A stretch of 64,000 nucleotides of DNA from positions 62,001-126,000 of the forward strand of contig CAYSWV010000002.1 of assembly GCA_964434865.1 (NCBI GenBank). The letters run 5' to 3'. The position numbers and the translations under genes are program-made. The first letter of the stretch is position 1, and every line of letters begins with the position of its first letter. The DNA comes from CAYSWV01 sp964434865 (GTDB lineage: Bacteria; Cyanobacteriota; Cyanobacteriia; Thermostichales; Thermostichaceae). This document shows positions 18,544 to 27,222 of this stretch, piece after piece. Below the pieces are notes generated by a model that saw only the letters and a list, made by a program, of their open reading frames with translations, searched no databases and was not told the origin of the DNA.

Positions 18544-18622
18544 AGATTCAAATCTCAATAATCAGGGTGATCAATGACGACAAGCTTGTGAATTAGAGAC
18601 GAGAGATTTCAAGCTAGAGATT

Positions 18623-19609
18623 TCAGGCTTGGATTGGTTTCTCGTTTGAAGAAGCAAAGGCTCTTAAGGCTAGATCTTGCGATTGTCTCATCACCTCTTG
18701 CAGCTGGAGAGACAGAGATTCAATCTGTTTGATCTGACGTTCAATGGTCAGTTCTAAAGATTGCAGTTTCAGTTCATAGCCTTGTTGAGTTCCTAGCCAT
18801 TCTTTATCAGCGAGTTCAGCTTTCACTTTGGCCTCTCGAGCTACGTCTTGGATGGCTTCTTCTCTGGCTTTATTGACCCGTTGTTCAAGTTCGGCTGGGA
18901 AGGCGGCTACTTTCTGTTGATAGTCCTGGAGTAGATCTTGGTTTTTGGCCAATACTTGTTCTCGCTCAGCCCAATCACGCTCTTTGATCCGACCTTCCTC
19001 TTGTAGCTCTCGTTCTAGCACTCGTAGAGCTTCAGCATAGTCATCCTGCTTGATCTGGCGCTCACGCTGTTCTTGATAAGCATAGTCAGCTTCCTGTTGC
19101 TGGCGTTGTTGAGCCATTAATAGGGCTGCCTGTTGAATACTAGCTTCAAACTCTTGTTGCTCACGCTCCCAGCTTTTACGTGTTTCTAGTTGCTTCTGAG
19201 CTAGGATCTCGCGGCGGCTCTGGTCAGCTCTTGCCATATCCGCGAGTCTTTCTTGATGCTCTAACGTCAATAGATGCAGGGCATCAGCCACTACCCTCAC
19301 TTGCCTGAGTTCTTGCAAACGTAGCGTTTCGACTTGGATCGCTCGCCTGAGTTGATCTAGCTTATCCATTTCAGAAGACAGGGTTTCAGCTAGCCTACTG
19401 ACCACCGATCCCACATCCAATTGCAGATTTGCTAAACCTTTAATGATGGTGTCTACAGTGTAAGCAGAGGCTAACTGTAAAATCTCTTGATCTTTAGCTT
19501 GTTCGGCCTCTTGCTCTTTAGTAATGACCCTAGACCCCAGAGCTTGGCGTTGAGCCAATAGCAGTTCAAATGCTTCAAACACTTGGACTTTATTTAGCAT
19601 GCGTTCCAT
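18623..19609 (-). CDS. coiled-coil protein, tandem paralogue
   Basis: 328 aa, ATG at 19609 with GAGGAG 5 nt upstream. The N-terminus (NKVQVFEAFELLLAQRQAL) parallels the N-terminal helix of the downstream paralogue. It lacks the Ser/Pro linker of that gene. The centre is a long coiled coil with many Q and E, and the end LQSLELTI...LSLQLQEVMRQSQDLALRAF matches its partner almost position for position. The pair, 79 nt apart, likely arose by duplication and may form hetero-oligomeric filaments (inference). No enzymatic motif. Confidence 0.75.
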   Translation of the reverse strand: MERMLNKVQVFEAFELLLAQRQALGSRVITKEQEAEQAKDQEILQLASAYTVDTIIKGLANLQLDVGSVVSRLAETLSSEMDKLDQLRRAIQVETLRLQELRQVRVVADALHLLTLEHQERLADMARADQSRREILAQKQLETRKSWEREQQEFEASIQQAALLMAQQRQQQEADYAYQEQRERQIKQDDYAEALRVLERELQEEGRIKERDWAEREQVLAKNQDLLQDYQQKVAAFPAELEQRVNKAREEAIQDVAREAKVKAELADKEWLGTQQGYELKLQSLELTIERQIKQIESLSLQLQEVMRQSQDLALRAFASSNEKPIQA

Positions 19610-19891
19610 ACTAACTCCTCTGAATGTTGATACACGAAATTAATTGATCCTTAAAGCTGCCATCTTTGAAGCTACTGTTGAAGACTGCAGTCACGTAAGA
19701 TACGACACATAGTGAGGCTTTAAGTCAGCTTTAGTAGTTGGCTCAGAGATCAAAATTCAGAGATCAACAGTTAGATCCCTAAATTTGCCAGCAAAATAGA
19801 GCCAGTCTACTCCTAAGCTAGATCAGCAGGGAACACATCTAGTGCCTATAATTACACCCTTGCAGCTAAATTTCAAGCAGCTGGGCATAGC

Positions 19892-20353
19892 TTAATCATC
19901 AATCTCAACCCGTTGAGGCGGAATCATAGCCTCTTCTTTCAACACTTCTTGGATGATCTGTTTAAACAAGCTATAGGAACGCATAACTCCTGCTACTCCT
20001 AGGGCAATATTACTGATCGTGGCACCATGCTCGATGACAAACTGATCAGCTTTTTTGCCCACCTCGGTAATTTGTCCCCTAAGCTGATCCACAGCAGTCA
20101 TAGCACTTCGGGGGGCCTTCAAAATCTCACGCCGGGGTAGGGTGGGAACGATGGCGCCATACTCTTCAGTGGCTAAATCCAGAAAAGCATTGATGTCCTC
20201 TTCATTATAAACCGAGAACAGATCACGCAAAATCTGTGAAGCTGAGATACGCAATTCAGACAGAGTTGGGGGAGTAGGATGCTTACGCAGCAAGGCTGGC
20301 AGGGCATAATTCTCAATCTTTTGGGCAGGAATCAACCGGACATCACTCATCAT
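19892..20353 (-). CDS. hypothetical protein
   Basis: 153 aa, starting with adjacent ATGs at 20353 and 20350. It is soluble and mostly helical; features are LPALLRKHPTPPTLSELR near the start, an acidic EEDINAFLDLATEEYG segment, then a hydrophobic stretch NIALGVAGVMRSYSLF at about 115-130 that could be amphipathic. No family recognised. It lies upstream of the two coiled-coil paralogues on the same strand, separated by 282 nt in which I see nothing else. Confidence 0.6.
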   Translation of the reverse strand: MMSDVRLIPAQKIENYALPALLRKHPTPPTLSELRISASQILRDLFSVYNEEDINAFLDLATEEYGAIVPTLPRREILKAPRSAMTAVDQLRGQITEVGKKADQFVIEHGATISNIALGVAGVMRSYSLFKQIIQEVLKEEAMIPPQRVEIDD

Positions 20354-20620
20354 ACGTTGACCTTATCTTAAGTTTGCAGTCATGGTGAATACCTTATCTG
20401 ATTTACTTAATAAGGTTAACCACAAACCCAGATTACGTTTTTATAGTGAGCAAGTCAATAGATAGCAATAAATTAATCAAGCCGATAGCCCTGATCTTGA
20501 GCTTATTGATACTAAAGGCTTGAGCTAGGTTGAGGCTTCCAAGAGAATTTCCAGTCTTTCAGAATAGCCAAGATGCCCCATCTGTAGGCTTGATGTGAAC
20601 CGATTTCAATCTCAATAAAA

Positions 20621-21268
20621 CTAAGTTAATGCAGACAGTACCTTCTCTGTGATGGATGGACTGGTGAGAATAGCTACACTTCCATCCACAATCATTTGAA
20701 TAGAGATCGCTAAGATGAAAAAGCCTAGAATCCGAGTTAGAGCCTCAATCCCGTGCTGACCTATCATTTTGATCAAAGGTTCACCCATAGCCAGGCAAAA
20801 GTAAACAATCATACCAATACCTACGATACCCAGGAAGCTACCCATGTAATTGATGAGTTGTGGATCTTTAGCAATCAATCCAATCACGATCCCGATAGCC
20901 CCAGGTCCACTAATGATCGGTACCGCCATCGGAATCAAGGTAATATCTCGGTCAGATCCCTCAGTCGTTAGATCTGAAGTAGACCTGATGGTCACCATCG
21001 TCCAGGCTGTGTGAGCCACTAATAGTCCCCCTGCAATTTGGAGAACACCTAACGACAACCCAAAGAAGTCAAGAATTAAACGTCCAGCCACCAAAAAAAT
21101 GGCTAGCACCACGATGACATTGACAGCCACTTGCCTGGCTTGACGAAACCGACGCCGTGGGGTGCTGTTCCAAGTTAGAGTGTAGAAAGTCGGAATGACA
21201 CCAACAGGGTTAGCAATCGGAAATAGAGCCAAAAACGTCAGGGTGGCGTAAGACAGCAACTGATCCAT
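20621..21268 (-). CDS. MarC family membrane protein (UPF0056/NAAT)
   Basis: 215 aa from the ATG at 21268, chosen because MDQLLSYATLTFLALFPIANP is the usual MarC beginning. Six membrane helices are evident. Conserved features are FPIANPVGVIPTFYTLT at the start and AVPIISGPGAIGIVIGL in the fourth segment. Despite the historical name, this family is not shown to confer multidrug resistance; some members move amino acids. Between it and cbiO lie 413 nt without a gene. Confidence 0.88.
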   Translation of the reverse strand: MDQLLSYATLTFLALFPIANPVGVIPTFYTLTWNSTPRRRFRQARQVAVNVIVVLAIFLVAGRLILDFFGLSLGVLQIAGGLLVAHTAWTMVTIRSTSDLTTEGSDRDITLIPMAVPIISGPGAIGIVIGLIAKDPQLINYMGSFLGIVGIGMIVYFCLAMGEPLIKMIGQHGIEALTRILGFFILAISIQMIVDGSVAILTSPSITEKVLSALT

Positions 21269-21681
21269 TGCCCTATCCCTCGTTAGAAAGATTGAATACA
21301 AGCACAGGTGAAGCAACCTACTGAAAACCAGTGCCTCATTTCATCAAAGTCTCAAGCAGCTTCAGCCAACAAGTAGTCTAGATGACATTAGAGGCCCTTA
21401 CAGTAGGAAAAATCCAAACTTTAGGACATAGCCAATCTAAGTTTTAATCAACCCTGATTCAAACCCATCTAAATAGGCCTAATCAGGATCAATCTAACTA
21501 TTAATCTAACTAAATAGCTATCGTAAAGTTTTGTAACACCACTTTATAATTTAAATTGAAACTCTTTGAGATCACAGGGGGGATTACCGAACTGACCCAC
21601 GCTCATGGATCTCAGAGCCAGCGAAAAACAGCTCGTTATGAGTCTCATTACCCTTAAGGGACTTCAAATCATCCCAAACTT
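21269..21681. other. intergenic region between cbiO and the MarC gene
   Basis: No gene was found. It contains a direct repeat of AATCTAACTA around 21494-21518, an inverted pair CCTGATT / AATCAGG around 21450-21490, and the 10-bp palindrome CCCTTAAGGG at 21651-21660. It should hold the promoter of the MarC gene and the end of the cbiQ-cbiO transcript. Confidence 0.4.
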
Positions 21682-22485
21682 TCAGGAAAGAGAGCCACTA
21701 CTATGAGATCCAGGCGGGTTATGGTGAGTCAAGGAGTGGGGTTTCTCTAGGGCATTAGCTTCCATCAAGCTTTGATTGCCCATAATGATTGGACAAGGCC
21801 CATCAGCAACAATACGACCTTTGTTTAAAACAATGACTCGATCACAGACTTCAAGGATAAACTCCAAATCATGAGAAGCAATCAGTAAAGTGCCTTGAGA
21901 ATCTTGTAAAAACTGAATTAAGCGACGGCGTGAGCGCATATCTAGATTGGCTGAAGGCTCATCATAAATAATGACTTGGGGTTGCATCGCTAAAATACCA
22001 GCAATGGCTACCATACGTTTTTGCCCACCTGATAAGTGATGTGGCGGTTGGTCTATTAGATCTGTTGTCCCCGTGAGCCAGAGAGCTTGTTTAACCCGTT
22101 GCCTGACTTCGGGTGCTGTCAATCCCATGTTTTCAGGACCAAAGGCGACATCATCCCAGACTGAAGCCGAAAATAACTGATCATCCGGATTTTGAAAAAC
22201 AAGCCCCACCTCAGGTTGAAACTGGCCAGGCATAACTGGACGACCCAAGATTTCAATAGAGCCTGATTTAGGGGTCAATAAACCACAAATAGAGTGAAAA
22301 CAGGTTGTTTTGCCGGCCCCATTGGGTCCAATCACCCCCACCCGTTCACCAGATCTTACAGCCAGGTTTAGATCAGACAAGATCAGCTTTTGATTGGGAT
22401 AAGCAACATGCAAGTGTTGAATTGAAATAGCAAGGGGACTGGGGTAGAGTTGGAGCTGGCGACTGGTTAAACGAACTTGGGTCAT
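21682..22485 (-). CDS. cbiO: ECF-type ABC transporter ATPase (CbiO/EcfA family)
   Basis: 267-aa ABC ATPase that energises an energy-coupling factor importer. Walker A is GPNGAGKT at residues 53-60, signature LSGGQKRMVA near 151, Walker B VIIYDEPSANLD, and H-loop ASHDLEF. The sequence VFQNPDDQLFSASVWDDVAFG is the characteristic CbiO/EcfA Q-loop region. It follows the T-subunit gene by 77 nt. No S component (CbiM, BioY, ThiT) is adjacent, so the substrate is open: cobalt, nickel or a vitamin. Confidence 0.88.
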   Translation of the reverse strand: MTQVRLTSRQLQLYPSPLAISIQHLHVAYPNQKLILSDLNLAVRSGERVGVIGPNGAGKTTCFHSICGLLTPKSGSIEILGRPVMPGQFQPEVGLVFQNPDDQLFSASVWDDVAFGPENMGLTAPEVRQRVKQALWLTGTTDLIDQPPHHLSGGQKRMVAIAGILAMQPQVIIYDEPSANLDMRSRRRLIQFLQDSQGTLLIASHDLEFILEVCDRVIVLNKGRIVADGPCPIIMGNQSLMEANALEKPHSLTHHNPPGSHSSGSLS

Positions 22486-22562
22486 TAGTTTGAGCTACGG
22501 TGGGTTGCTATGTGACTCAATGTAAGTAGAGCTCTAATCAACTGGCCGAAACTATAGAGATT

Positions 22563-23354
22563 CTACAGGATCTGAGCTGTCATCAGCCCGATGGCCAAGC
22601 TAATCATGATAGCCATACCACCCCAACTCCAAGGATTAGGTGGATCGGACCAAGCCAAGCTTGTGCTCCAGCTGTAGCCCCGTAAGCGCATGGCCTGATA
22701 GACTCGCTCTGATCGTTCATAGCTACGAATCAGTAAGGTGCCGACCAGAGAGGCCAATCGACCTAAATGACGACCTTTACTAAGATATTGAGTGGGCAAT
22801 AATACGGTAGAACCCGCTTGATGGTTAAAGCCTCGTAGCTGCATAGCCTGTTGCATTTTACGCAAGTCAAGACTGATCTCGGCTAAATAGCGATAGGTCA
22901 GCAACAACATATCTGTCAAGACAGCTGGCAGCCGTAGTAGTCGCATCACTTTGACCAGAGTTAGAAATGGAGTTGTACCCAGCAAGACCAAACTCAAGGT
23001 CAAGATGCAGAGAAATCGACTTGCAATGAGGAGCGCGGCCAGACTTCCTTCCTGACGGACCACCATAGGACCTAGCTGCCACAAGATCTGATCCCCTGAA
23101 AGAAATGGCAAAAATACAGTGATAGCCACTAGAAATAACCCAGGATAGCGCAACCGACGTAACCAGAAGGAAATCGGTAAGCGAGAGAGCTTATAGAGAC
23201 TCAATGTGATCCCCAGCATCAAGGGAATCAGCTCTAGTTTAGTGACGGTAGCAAAGGTAAAGATCAATAAAACTAATCCAATAAATTTAGTCCGAGGATC
23301 CCATTGATGGACATAAGAATCGAGGGGCATAAAACTTTCGATGGCACTAGACAT
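22563..23354 (-). CDS. cbiQ: ECF transporter transmembrane (T) subunit, CbiQ family
   Basis: 263 aa with about six hydrophobic segments. The two coupling helices carry the Arg-Gly signatures of T components: MQLRGFN in the first, and SYERSERVYQAMRLRGYS in the second. The N-terminus LDSYVHQWDPRTKFIGL is typical CbiQ. It forms a complex with the adjacent ATPase and a separate substrate-binding membrane protein. It is divergently transcribed from the GUN4-domain gene, with a 153-nt shared upstream region that is too short for a cobalamin riboswitch plus promoter; I see none. Confidence 0.87.
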   Translation of the reverse strand: MSSAIESFMPLDSYVHQWDPRTKFIGLVLLIFTFATVTKLELIPLMLGITLSLYKLSRLPISFWLRRLRYPGLFLVAITVFLPFLSGDQILWQLGPMVVRQEGSLAALLIASRFLCILTLSLVLLGTTPFLTLVKVMRLLRLPAVLTDMLLLTYRYLAEISLDLRKMQQAMQLRGFNHQAGSTVLLPTQYLSKGRHLGRLASLVGTLLIRSYERSERVYQAMRLRGYSWSTSLAWSDPPNPWSWGGMAIMISLAIGLMTAQIL

Positions 23355-23507
23355 GAGTCACCTCTGGGCTTGGGACTACACACAACTTAAGGGGTTAGGT
23401 TCGGATCCAGCATAGCTGACCCCCTCTTAGATAATCCTTACGATTAGTTTTAATCCTGTGACAGGTTCGATACACTAAAGAGGTGGTTCAGGTTGGTTCA
23501 GTTTGCT

Positions 23508-23993
23508 ATGAAGATCCTATTTGAGCATCTTGAATCTGTTGATTTATGTTCCCCTAGTGGCCTCAATTATCAACCTTTACACGATCTACTAGCCCAACAA
23601 GACTTTCAAGCGGCTGATCGATTCACGTTGCAATGCATGTGCCAATTAGCAGGTCCTACAGCAGCTCAACGGGGCTGGCTCTATTTTACCGACGTTGACC
23701 AATTTCCTAATTTAGATCTGCAGATCCTAGATCAACTCTGGCTAGCTGCTTCCGACAACCGATTTGGCTTTTCTATTCAACGACAACTGTGGCTAGGGGT
23801 AGAGCAAAATTGGGATCGACTCTGGCCTCTGATTGGCTGGAAGACCGAGCGCCACTGGACCCGCTATCCCGATGAATTTACCTGGGATCTCTCAGCTCCA
23901 AAAGGTCATCTGCCGCTATCCAATCAACTACGTGGGGTCCGAGTGCTGGAATCTATCCTGACGCATCCGGCTTGGCAATCCCAAACCGACTAG
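23508..23993 (+). CDS. GUN4 domain-containing protein
   Basis: 161 aa from the ATG at 23508 (five codons after a TTG). The GUN4 domain fills nearly the whole chain: LHDLLAQQDFQAADRFTLQCM, then FTDVDQFPNLDLQILDQLW, FGFSIQRQLW and a W-x3-GW segment. GUN4 proteins bind protoporphyrin and Mg-protoporphyrin and stimulate Mg-chelatase. This is a stand-alone domain shorter than canonical Gun4 (about 230 aa), so it may be a paralogue and not the chelatase cofactor itself. Confidence 0.82.
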   Translation: MKILFEHLESVDLCSPSGLNYQPLHDLLAQQDFQAADRFTLQCMCQLAGPTAAQRGWLYFTDVDQFPNLDLQILDQLWLAASDNRFGFSIQRQLWLGVEQNWDRLWPLIGWKTERHWTRYPDEFTWDLSAPKGHLPLSNQLRGVRVLESILTHPAWQSQTD

Positions 23994-24027
23994 TTGAAAT
24001 CACCTCGATTTAATTCAAATTGGTTTT

Positions 24028-24747
24028 ATGACTGCACAGATTCCCCCTTTACCCACTGATTTAGCTGATGCACAAGCTCAAGCTGTTCAAGCTATTCAGG
24101 CTGCGATCGAGGCTGGTTATTCTAGAATTCAGGTTGATATTTTGGTCCCTGATATTAAACCCGAGATCCTGGCTTATCCCTTCATCACGATTTGTGATCC
24201 CCCCTTTTCAATTGTTTTTAGTGATGCTGGAGCCGCGGCATTAGCACAACGAGATTGGACGGCACTGGGTGAGATGCCAGAAGGAAGTCGCCTGCAAAGC
24301 ATTGGCCCGAGTTTAACCGTAACCCCAGAAACGGCCATTCTATTTGTGATGCCTTCGGTCTACTCCCTAGATACTGTGGAGCAAATTTGTGATAGCGTAT
24401 CCAAACGAGGCCAGAACGAGCGGCCTATTATTCTGTTAAATCCCCAGCTTCAAGATGCTGCTACGGTAGGTGTAGGCTTAGCAGGACGCCGCATCCGAGA
24501 ACGTTTTATCAGTACCTTTGAACCGAGCTATTACCTCAGATCCCTAGGAGCAGGGGCTTTAACTCGCTTTTATCCTCATCCCTGGTGTATCTGGGAACAA
24601 ACAGAAACAGGCGACTACACGTTATTAGACACTCGCTCTACTCAACCCACTGGGGAAGAACTAGGAGAAATCTTTGCTCAATCTTCGAATCAATCGCCTG
24701 GGATCTTTGATGGGTTACGGCGGTTTATCCGTGCCCTTCAACGGTAG
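24028..24747 (+). CDS. DUF1995 domain protein
   Basis: 239 aa. The DUF1995 domain found in cyanobacteria and plastids (LPA3-type proteins in plants, linked to photosystem II assembly) is recognised from LPTDLADAQAQAVQAIQAAI at the start, the FSDAGAAALAQRDW segment, then IILLNPQLQD and the C-terminal WCIWEQ...DYTLLD. It begins 34 nt after the GUN4 gene on the same strand, so the two may share a transcript, a plausible link between chlorophyll and photosystem biogenesis (inference). Confidence 0.82.
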   Translation: MTAQIPPLPTDLADAQAQAVQAIQAAIEAGYSRIQVDILVPDIKPEILAYPFITICDPPFSIVFSDAGAAALAQRDWTALGEMPEGSRLQSIGPSLTVTPETAILFVMPSVYSLDTVEQICDSVSKRGQNERPIILLNPQLQDAATVGVGLAGRRIRERFISTFEPSYYLRSLGAGALTRFYPHPWCIWEQTETGDYTLLDTRSTQPTGEELGEIFAQSSNQSPGIFDGLRRFIRALQR

Positions 24748-24789
24748 TTGCCTAACGATTCAGGGATAATCAAATAGTGTTGAAACTGA

Positions 24790-25845
24790 TCAAAATTCAG
24801 TATTAGGAAACCATTTGCGCTCTAGATCCTCTAGAAAGGCAGCTTCTCCTAGGGTTAGAAGGGTCCGGTTGATGGGCTCCAGGTAAGCACTATCTTGGGG
24901 TAAAGCCAGACCATAAACCTGAGGTTGCATGGTGGATCCGACAACTCGAAAATTAAGATCTTGAGCAGCATGATACTTTAGGGTGGGTGCATCATGAATA
25001 AAGGCCTGAACAACGCCATCGGCCACCGCTTGATAGGCTGGCTCTAATGATGTAAATTCTATGGCACGCACAGGCTGACGCCGCAGAAACTCAGCAGCCG
25101 TTGTATCTTGAATGACGCCAACCCGTTTTCCAATCAGCTCATGAAACTGAGTGATCTCATCCTGCAGGTGATTAGCCGTAATTGAAGACGAGAAATAAGC
25201 CAACAGAAAAATACCACCAAACATCCAAATGATCGTAATCGCTCGTCCGATCGGTCCTGTGGGAGACTTATCCCCATAACCCACCGTAGTTACCGTTACT
25301 AACGACCACCATAAAGCTTCCCAGATCCCAGGCCAGTAAGCTTGAGGAAACATATCAGGATTGATCCGCCGCTCGAAAAACCACAACAGATGAGCCGTCA
25401 AAATAGCTAAGCCTAAAACAATAGCAATAGGCTGGAGACTCTGCCAGGAAAAGAGATAACCTAAAAAAGTGACCAGGGGATGGGTTGATCGATTTAGAAC
25501 TAAGATTTGCAACCCTGTTTCGTAATATCTGTGAGAAAAGTCGATAACCACTTCTCGCTCAGCTGTGATGGAGATAGCCGCGATCGCAACATCAGCTTCT
25601 CCTGACTTCACAGAATCAAGCATCTCTGAAACGGAATCAAAGATCAACCACTCGTACTCTAGGTCCAAGTCTTCAGCAATTTTTTCCCATAGATCGATGC
25701 TGTAGCCTTGGACATTCGCCTCTGAATCTACAAAGACAAAAGGAGGAATCGATTTGGTGGCCACTTGCAAACGTTCTGCCGCTGCTGGTGCTGTGTGTAG
25801 GATAACCACTAAGCCCCACAAGATCCCTCTAACTCTAAATGGCAT
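24790..25845 (-). CDS. ionotropic glutamate receptor-like ligand-gated K+ channel (GluR0 type)
   Basis: 351 aa. After a signal peptide (about residues 1-23, ending APAAA) comes the first lobe of a periplasmic amino-acid-binding domain (FVDSEANVQGYSIDLW), a membrane segment, the pore loop with the potassium selectivity filter TVTTVGYGDKSPTG at about 188-201, another membrane segment, and the second ligand-binding lobe (IGKRVGVIQDTTAAEFL). This order, lobe-TM-pore-TM-lobe, is exactly that of GluR0 from Synechocystis. It likely gates K+ in response to an amino acid. It converges on the DUF1995 gene with 42 nt between stops. Confidence 0.88.
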   Translation of the reverse strand: MPFRVRGILWGLVVILHTAPAAAERLQVATKSIPPFVFVDSEANVQGYSIDLWEKIAEDLDLEYEWLIFDSVSEMLDSVKSGEADVAIAAISITAEREVVIDFSHRYYETGLQILVLNRSTHPLVTFLGYLFSWQSLQPIAIVLGLAILTAHLLWFFERRINPDMFPQAYWPGIWEALWWSLVTVTTVGYGDKSPTGPIGRAITIIWMFGGIFLLAYFSSSITANHLQDEITQFHELIGKRVGVIQDTTAAEFLRRQPVRAIEFTSLEPAYQAVADGVVQAFIHDAPTLKYHAAQDLNFRVVGSTMQPQVYGLALPQDSAYLEPINRTLLTLGEAAFLEDLERKWFPNTEF

Positions 25846-26163
25846 CTGGATATTACTCCTTCTCAGACCTGCTAGCTTATCAGTTAGATCACCTGTATTT
25901 AAGTCTTTCCTCGGCTATTTTGCCTCTTTGAAGTCACGCTAGCGATTCCACCTAAGATCTAGCTATTCCCTGCAAACTTCAACCTAGCACCCAACTCCAA
26001 GTCCACCCCAAAAGACCATTGACAGCTAGATAGACTATACAGAGCGGAACGGCCGTGCTTTAAGCTATAGTTTAGGACCCTAGAGGTGACTCTCTTAGAC
26101 CTTTAACTAATTTTGTCCTACCAGGAGCTTCACAGGTGAAGAGTCTAGTTTCAATGAACAGTT
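25846..26163. other. divergent intergenic region
   Basis: A 318-nt region between the divergent channel gene and the FAD-subunit gene. It must hold both promoters. I see no RNA gene, long inverted repeat or further ORF with coding character. Confidence 0.4.
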
Positions 26164-26979
26164 ATGGATCTAGTTGATGTTGAATCCTACTTGAGGCCTC
26201 AAGATCTGAGTGATTTAGCAGCGTGGCAGGCTGACTGGGCTTGGCTGGCTGGGGGGACCTGGCTCTTTTCAGAACCTCAACCTCAAATTCGGACATTAGT
26301 GGATCTCAATCACTTAGGCTGGTCGGAGTTAGAAATCACGCCTGAAGGTTTAGCCATTGGGGCCACCTGTGTGATGGCTCGATTAGTTAAAGAGGTTTTT
26401 CCTGCCTCCTGGACTAGTATGGAAGCTTTGCGATCGGCTGTCTATGAACTGGCCTCCTTTAAAGTTCAAGCTGTAGCTACAGTGGCGGGAAACCTATGTT
26501 TGGCTCTACCTGCAGGCACCTTTGCTCCGGTAATGCTTGTATTAGGGGCACAGTATCAGTTGATCTCTATGGATGGATCATCTCGCTGGGTGGAGGCTCA
26601 CCAGTTTCAGATCGGGGATCGCAAGACACTTTTGCAACCTGGAGAGGTGATGAGGCGAATTTGGATGCCTGAGGCCCGGTTAAAGCAGTCTGTGAACTAC
26701 CAGCGATTGTGTATGGCTGCTTCGGGACTAGCTGTAGCTACAGTTGTGACCGCTTATGATCCCGTTACAGCTAAGGTGCGGTTTGGGATCAGTGGTAGCC
26801 TGGCAAAACCGATCTTGATTGAAGTAGAGCTGCTCCCTTGTGAGTCTGAGTTGAAAGATCTATTAGATGCGGCTGTGCCCCCAGGGACTTACTTGAGCGA
26901 TATTACAGCGGGGGCCACTTATCGATATCATATGACTCAGGTGTTGATGAAACGGGGCCTACAACAGATTTGTAAGTAA
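26164..26979 (+). CDS. FAD-binding (medium) subunit of molybdopterin dehydrogenase family, orphan
   Basis: 271 aa. The PCMH-type FAD domain shared by xanthine dehydrogenase medium subunit and CO dehydrogenase CoxM is shown by WLAGGTWLFSEP (about residues 29-40) and by ATVAGNLCLALPAG (about 115-128), with a CO_deh_flav_C-like end. Normally such a subunit works with a [2Fe-2S] small subunit and a molybdopterin large subunit; neither is adjacent. The second FAD motif is slightly divergent (VAGNLC with no following ASP-G-D pattern). The partner genes may be elsewhere, or the protein may have a stand-alone role. Confidence 0.78.
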   Translation: MDLVDVESYLRPQDLSDLAAWQADWAWLAGGTWLFSEPQPQIRTLVDLNHLGWSELEITPEGLAIGATCVMARLVKEVFPASWTSMEALRSAVYELASFKVQAVATVAGNLCLALPAGTFAPVMLVLGAQYQLISMDGSSRWVEAHQFQIGDRKTLLQPGEVMRRIWMPEARLKQSVNYQRLCMAASGLAVATVVTAYDPVTAKVRFGISGSLAKPILIEVELLPCESELKDLLDAAVPPGTYLSDITAGATYRYHMTQVLMKRGLQQICK

Positions 26980-27222
26980 ACGAAAGGTCTGAGGGTGATT
27001 TAAAGATGTTTAAGATAAACTAGTTGAAACTTTTAATCAAGGGCATCAAAGTTATGTCGACTTCTAGTACCTGTGGTCATAGTATAGTAAGGATCTTGTT
27101 CTTCAACTGGCGGCCATGATTTCAGCTCTCAACCCAGGTATCTGGAGGAAGGCAATACCTAAGATCGTCCATAATGTCCATAATTAAGCCAAGCCCCTAT
27201 TCAATAGTCAAAATGAGTAGCT

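Noticed and set aside
23461..23480. GGTTCGA resembling a tRNA T-loop
   Set aside because: No acceptor, D or anticodon stem can be folded around it.
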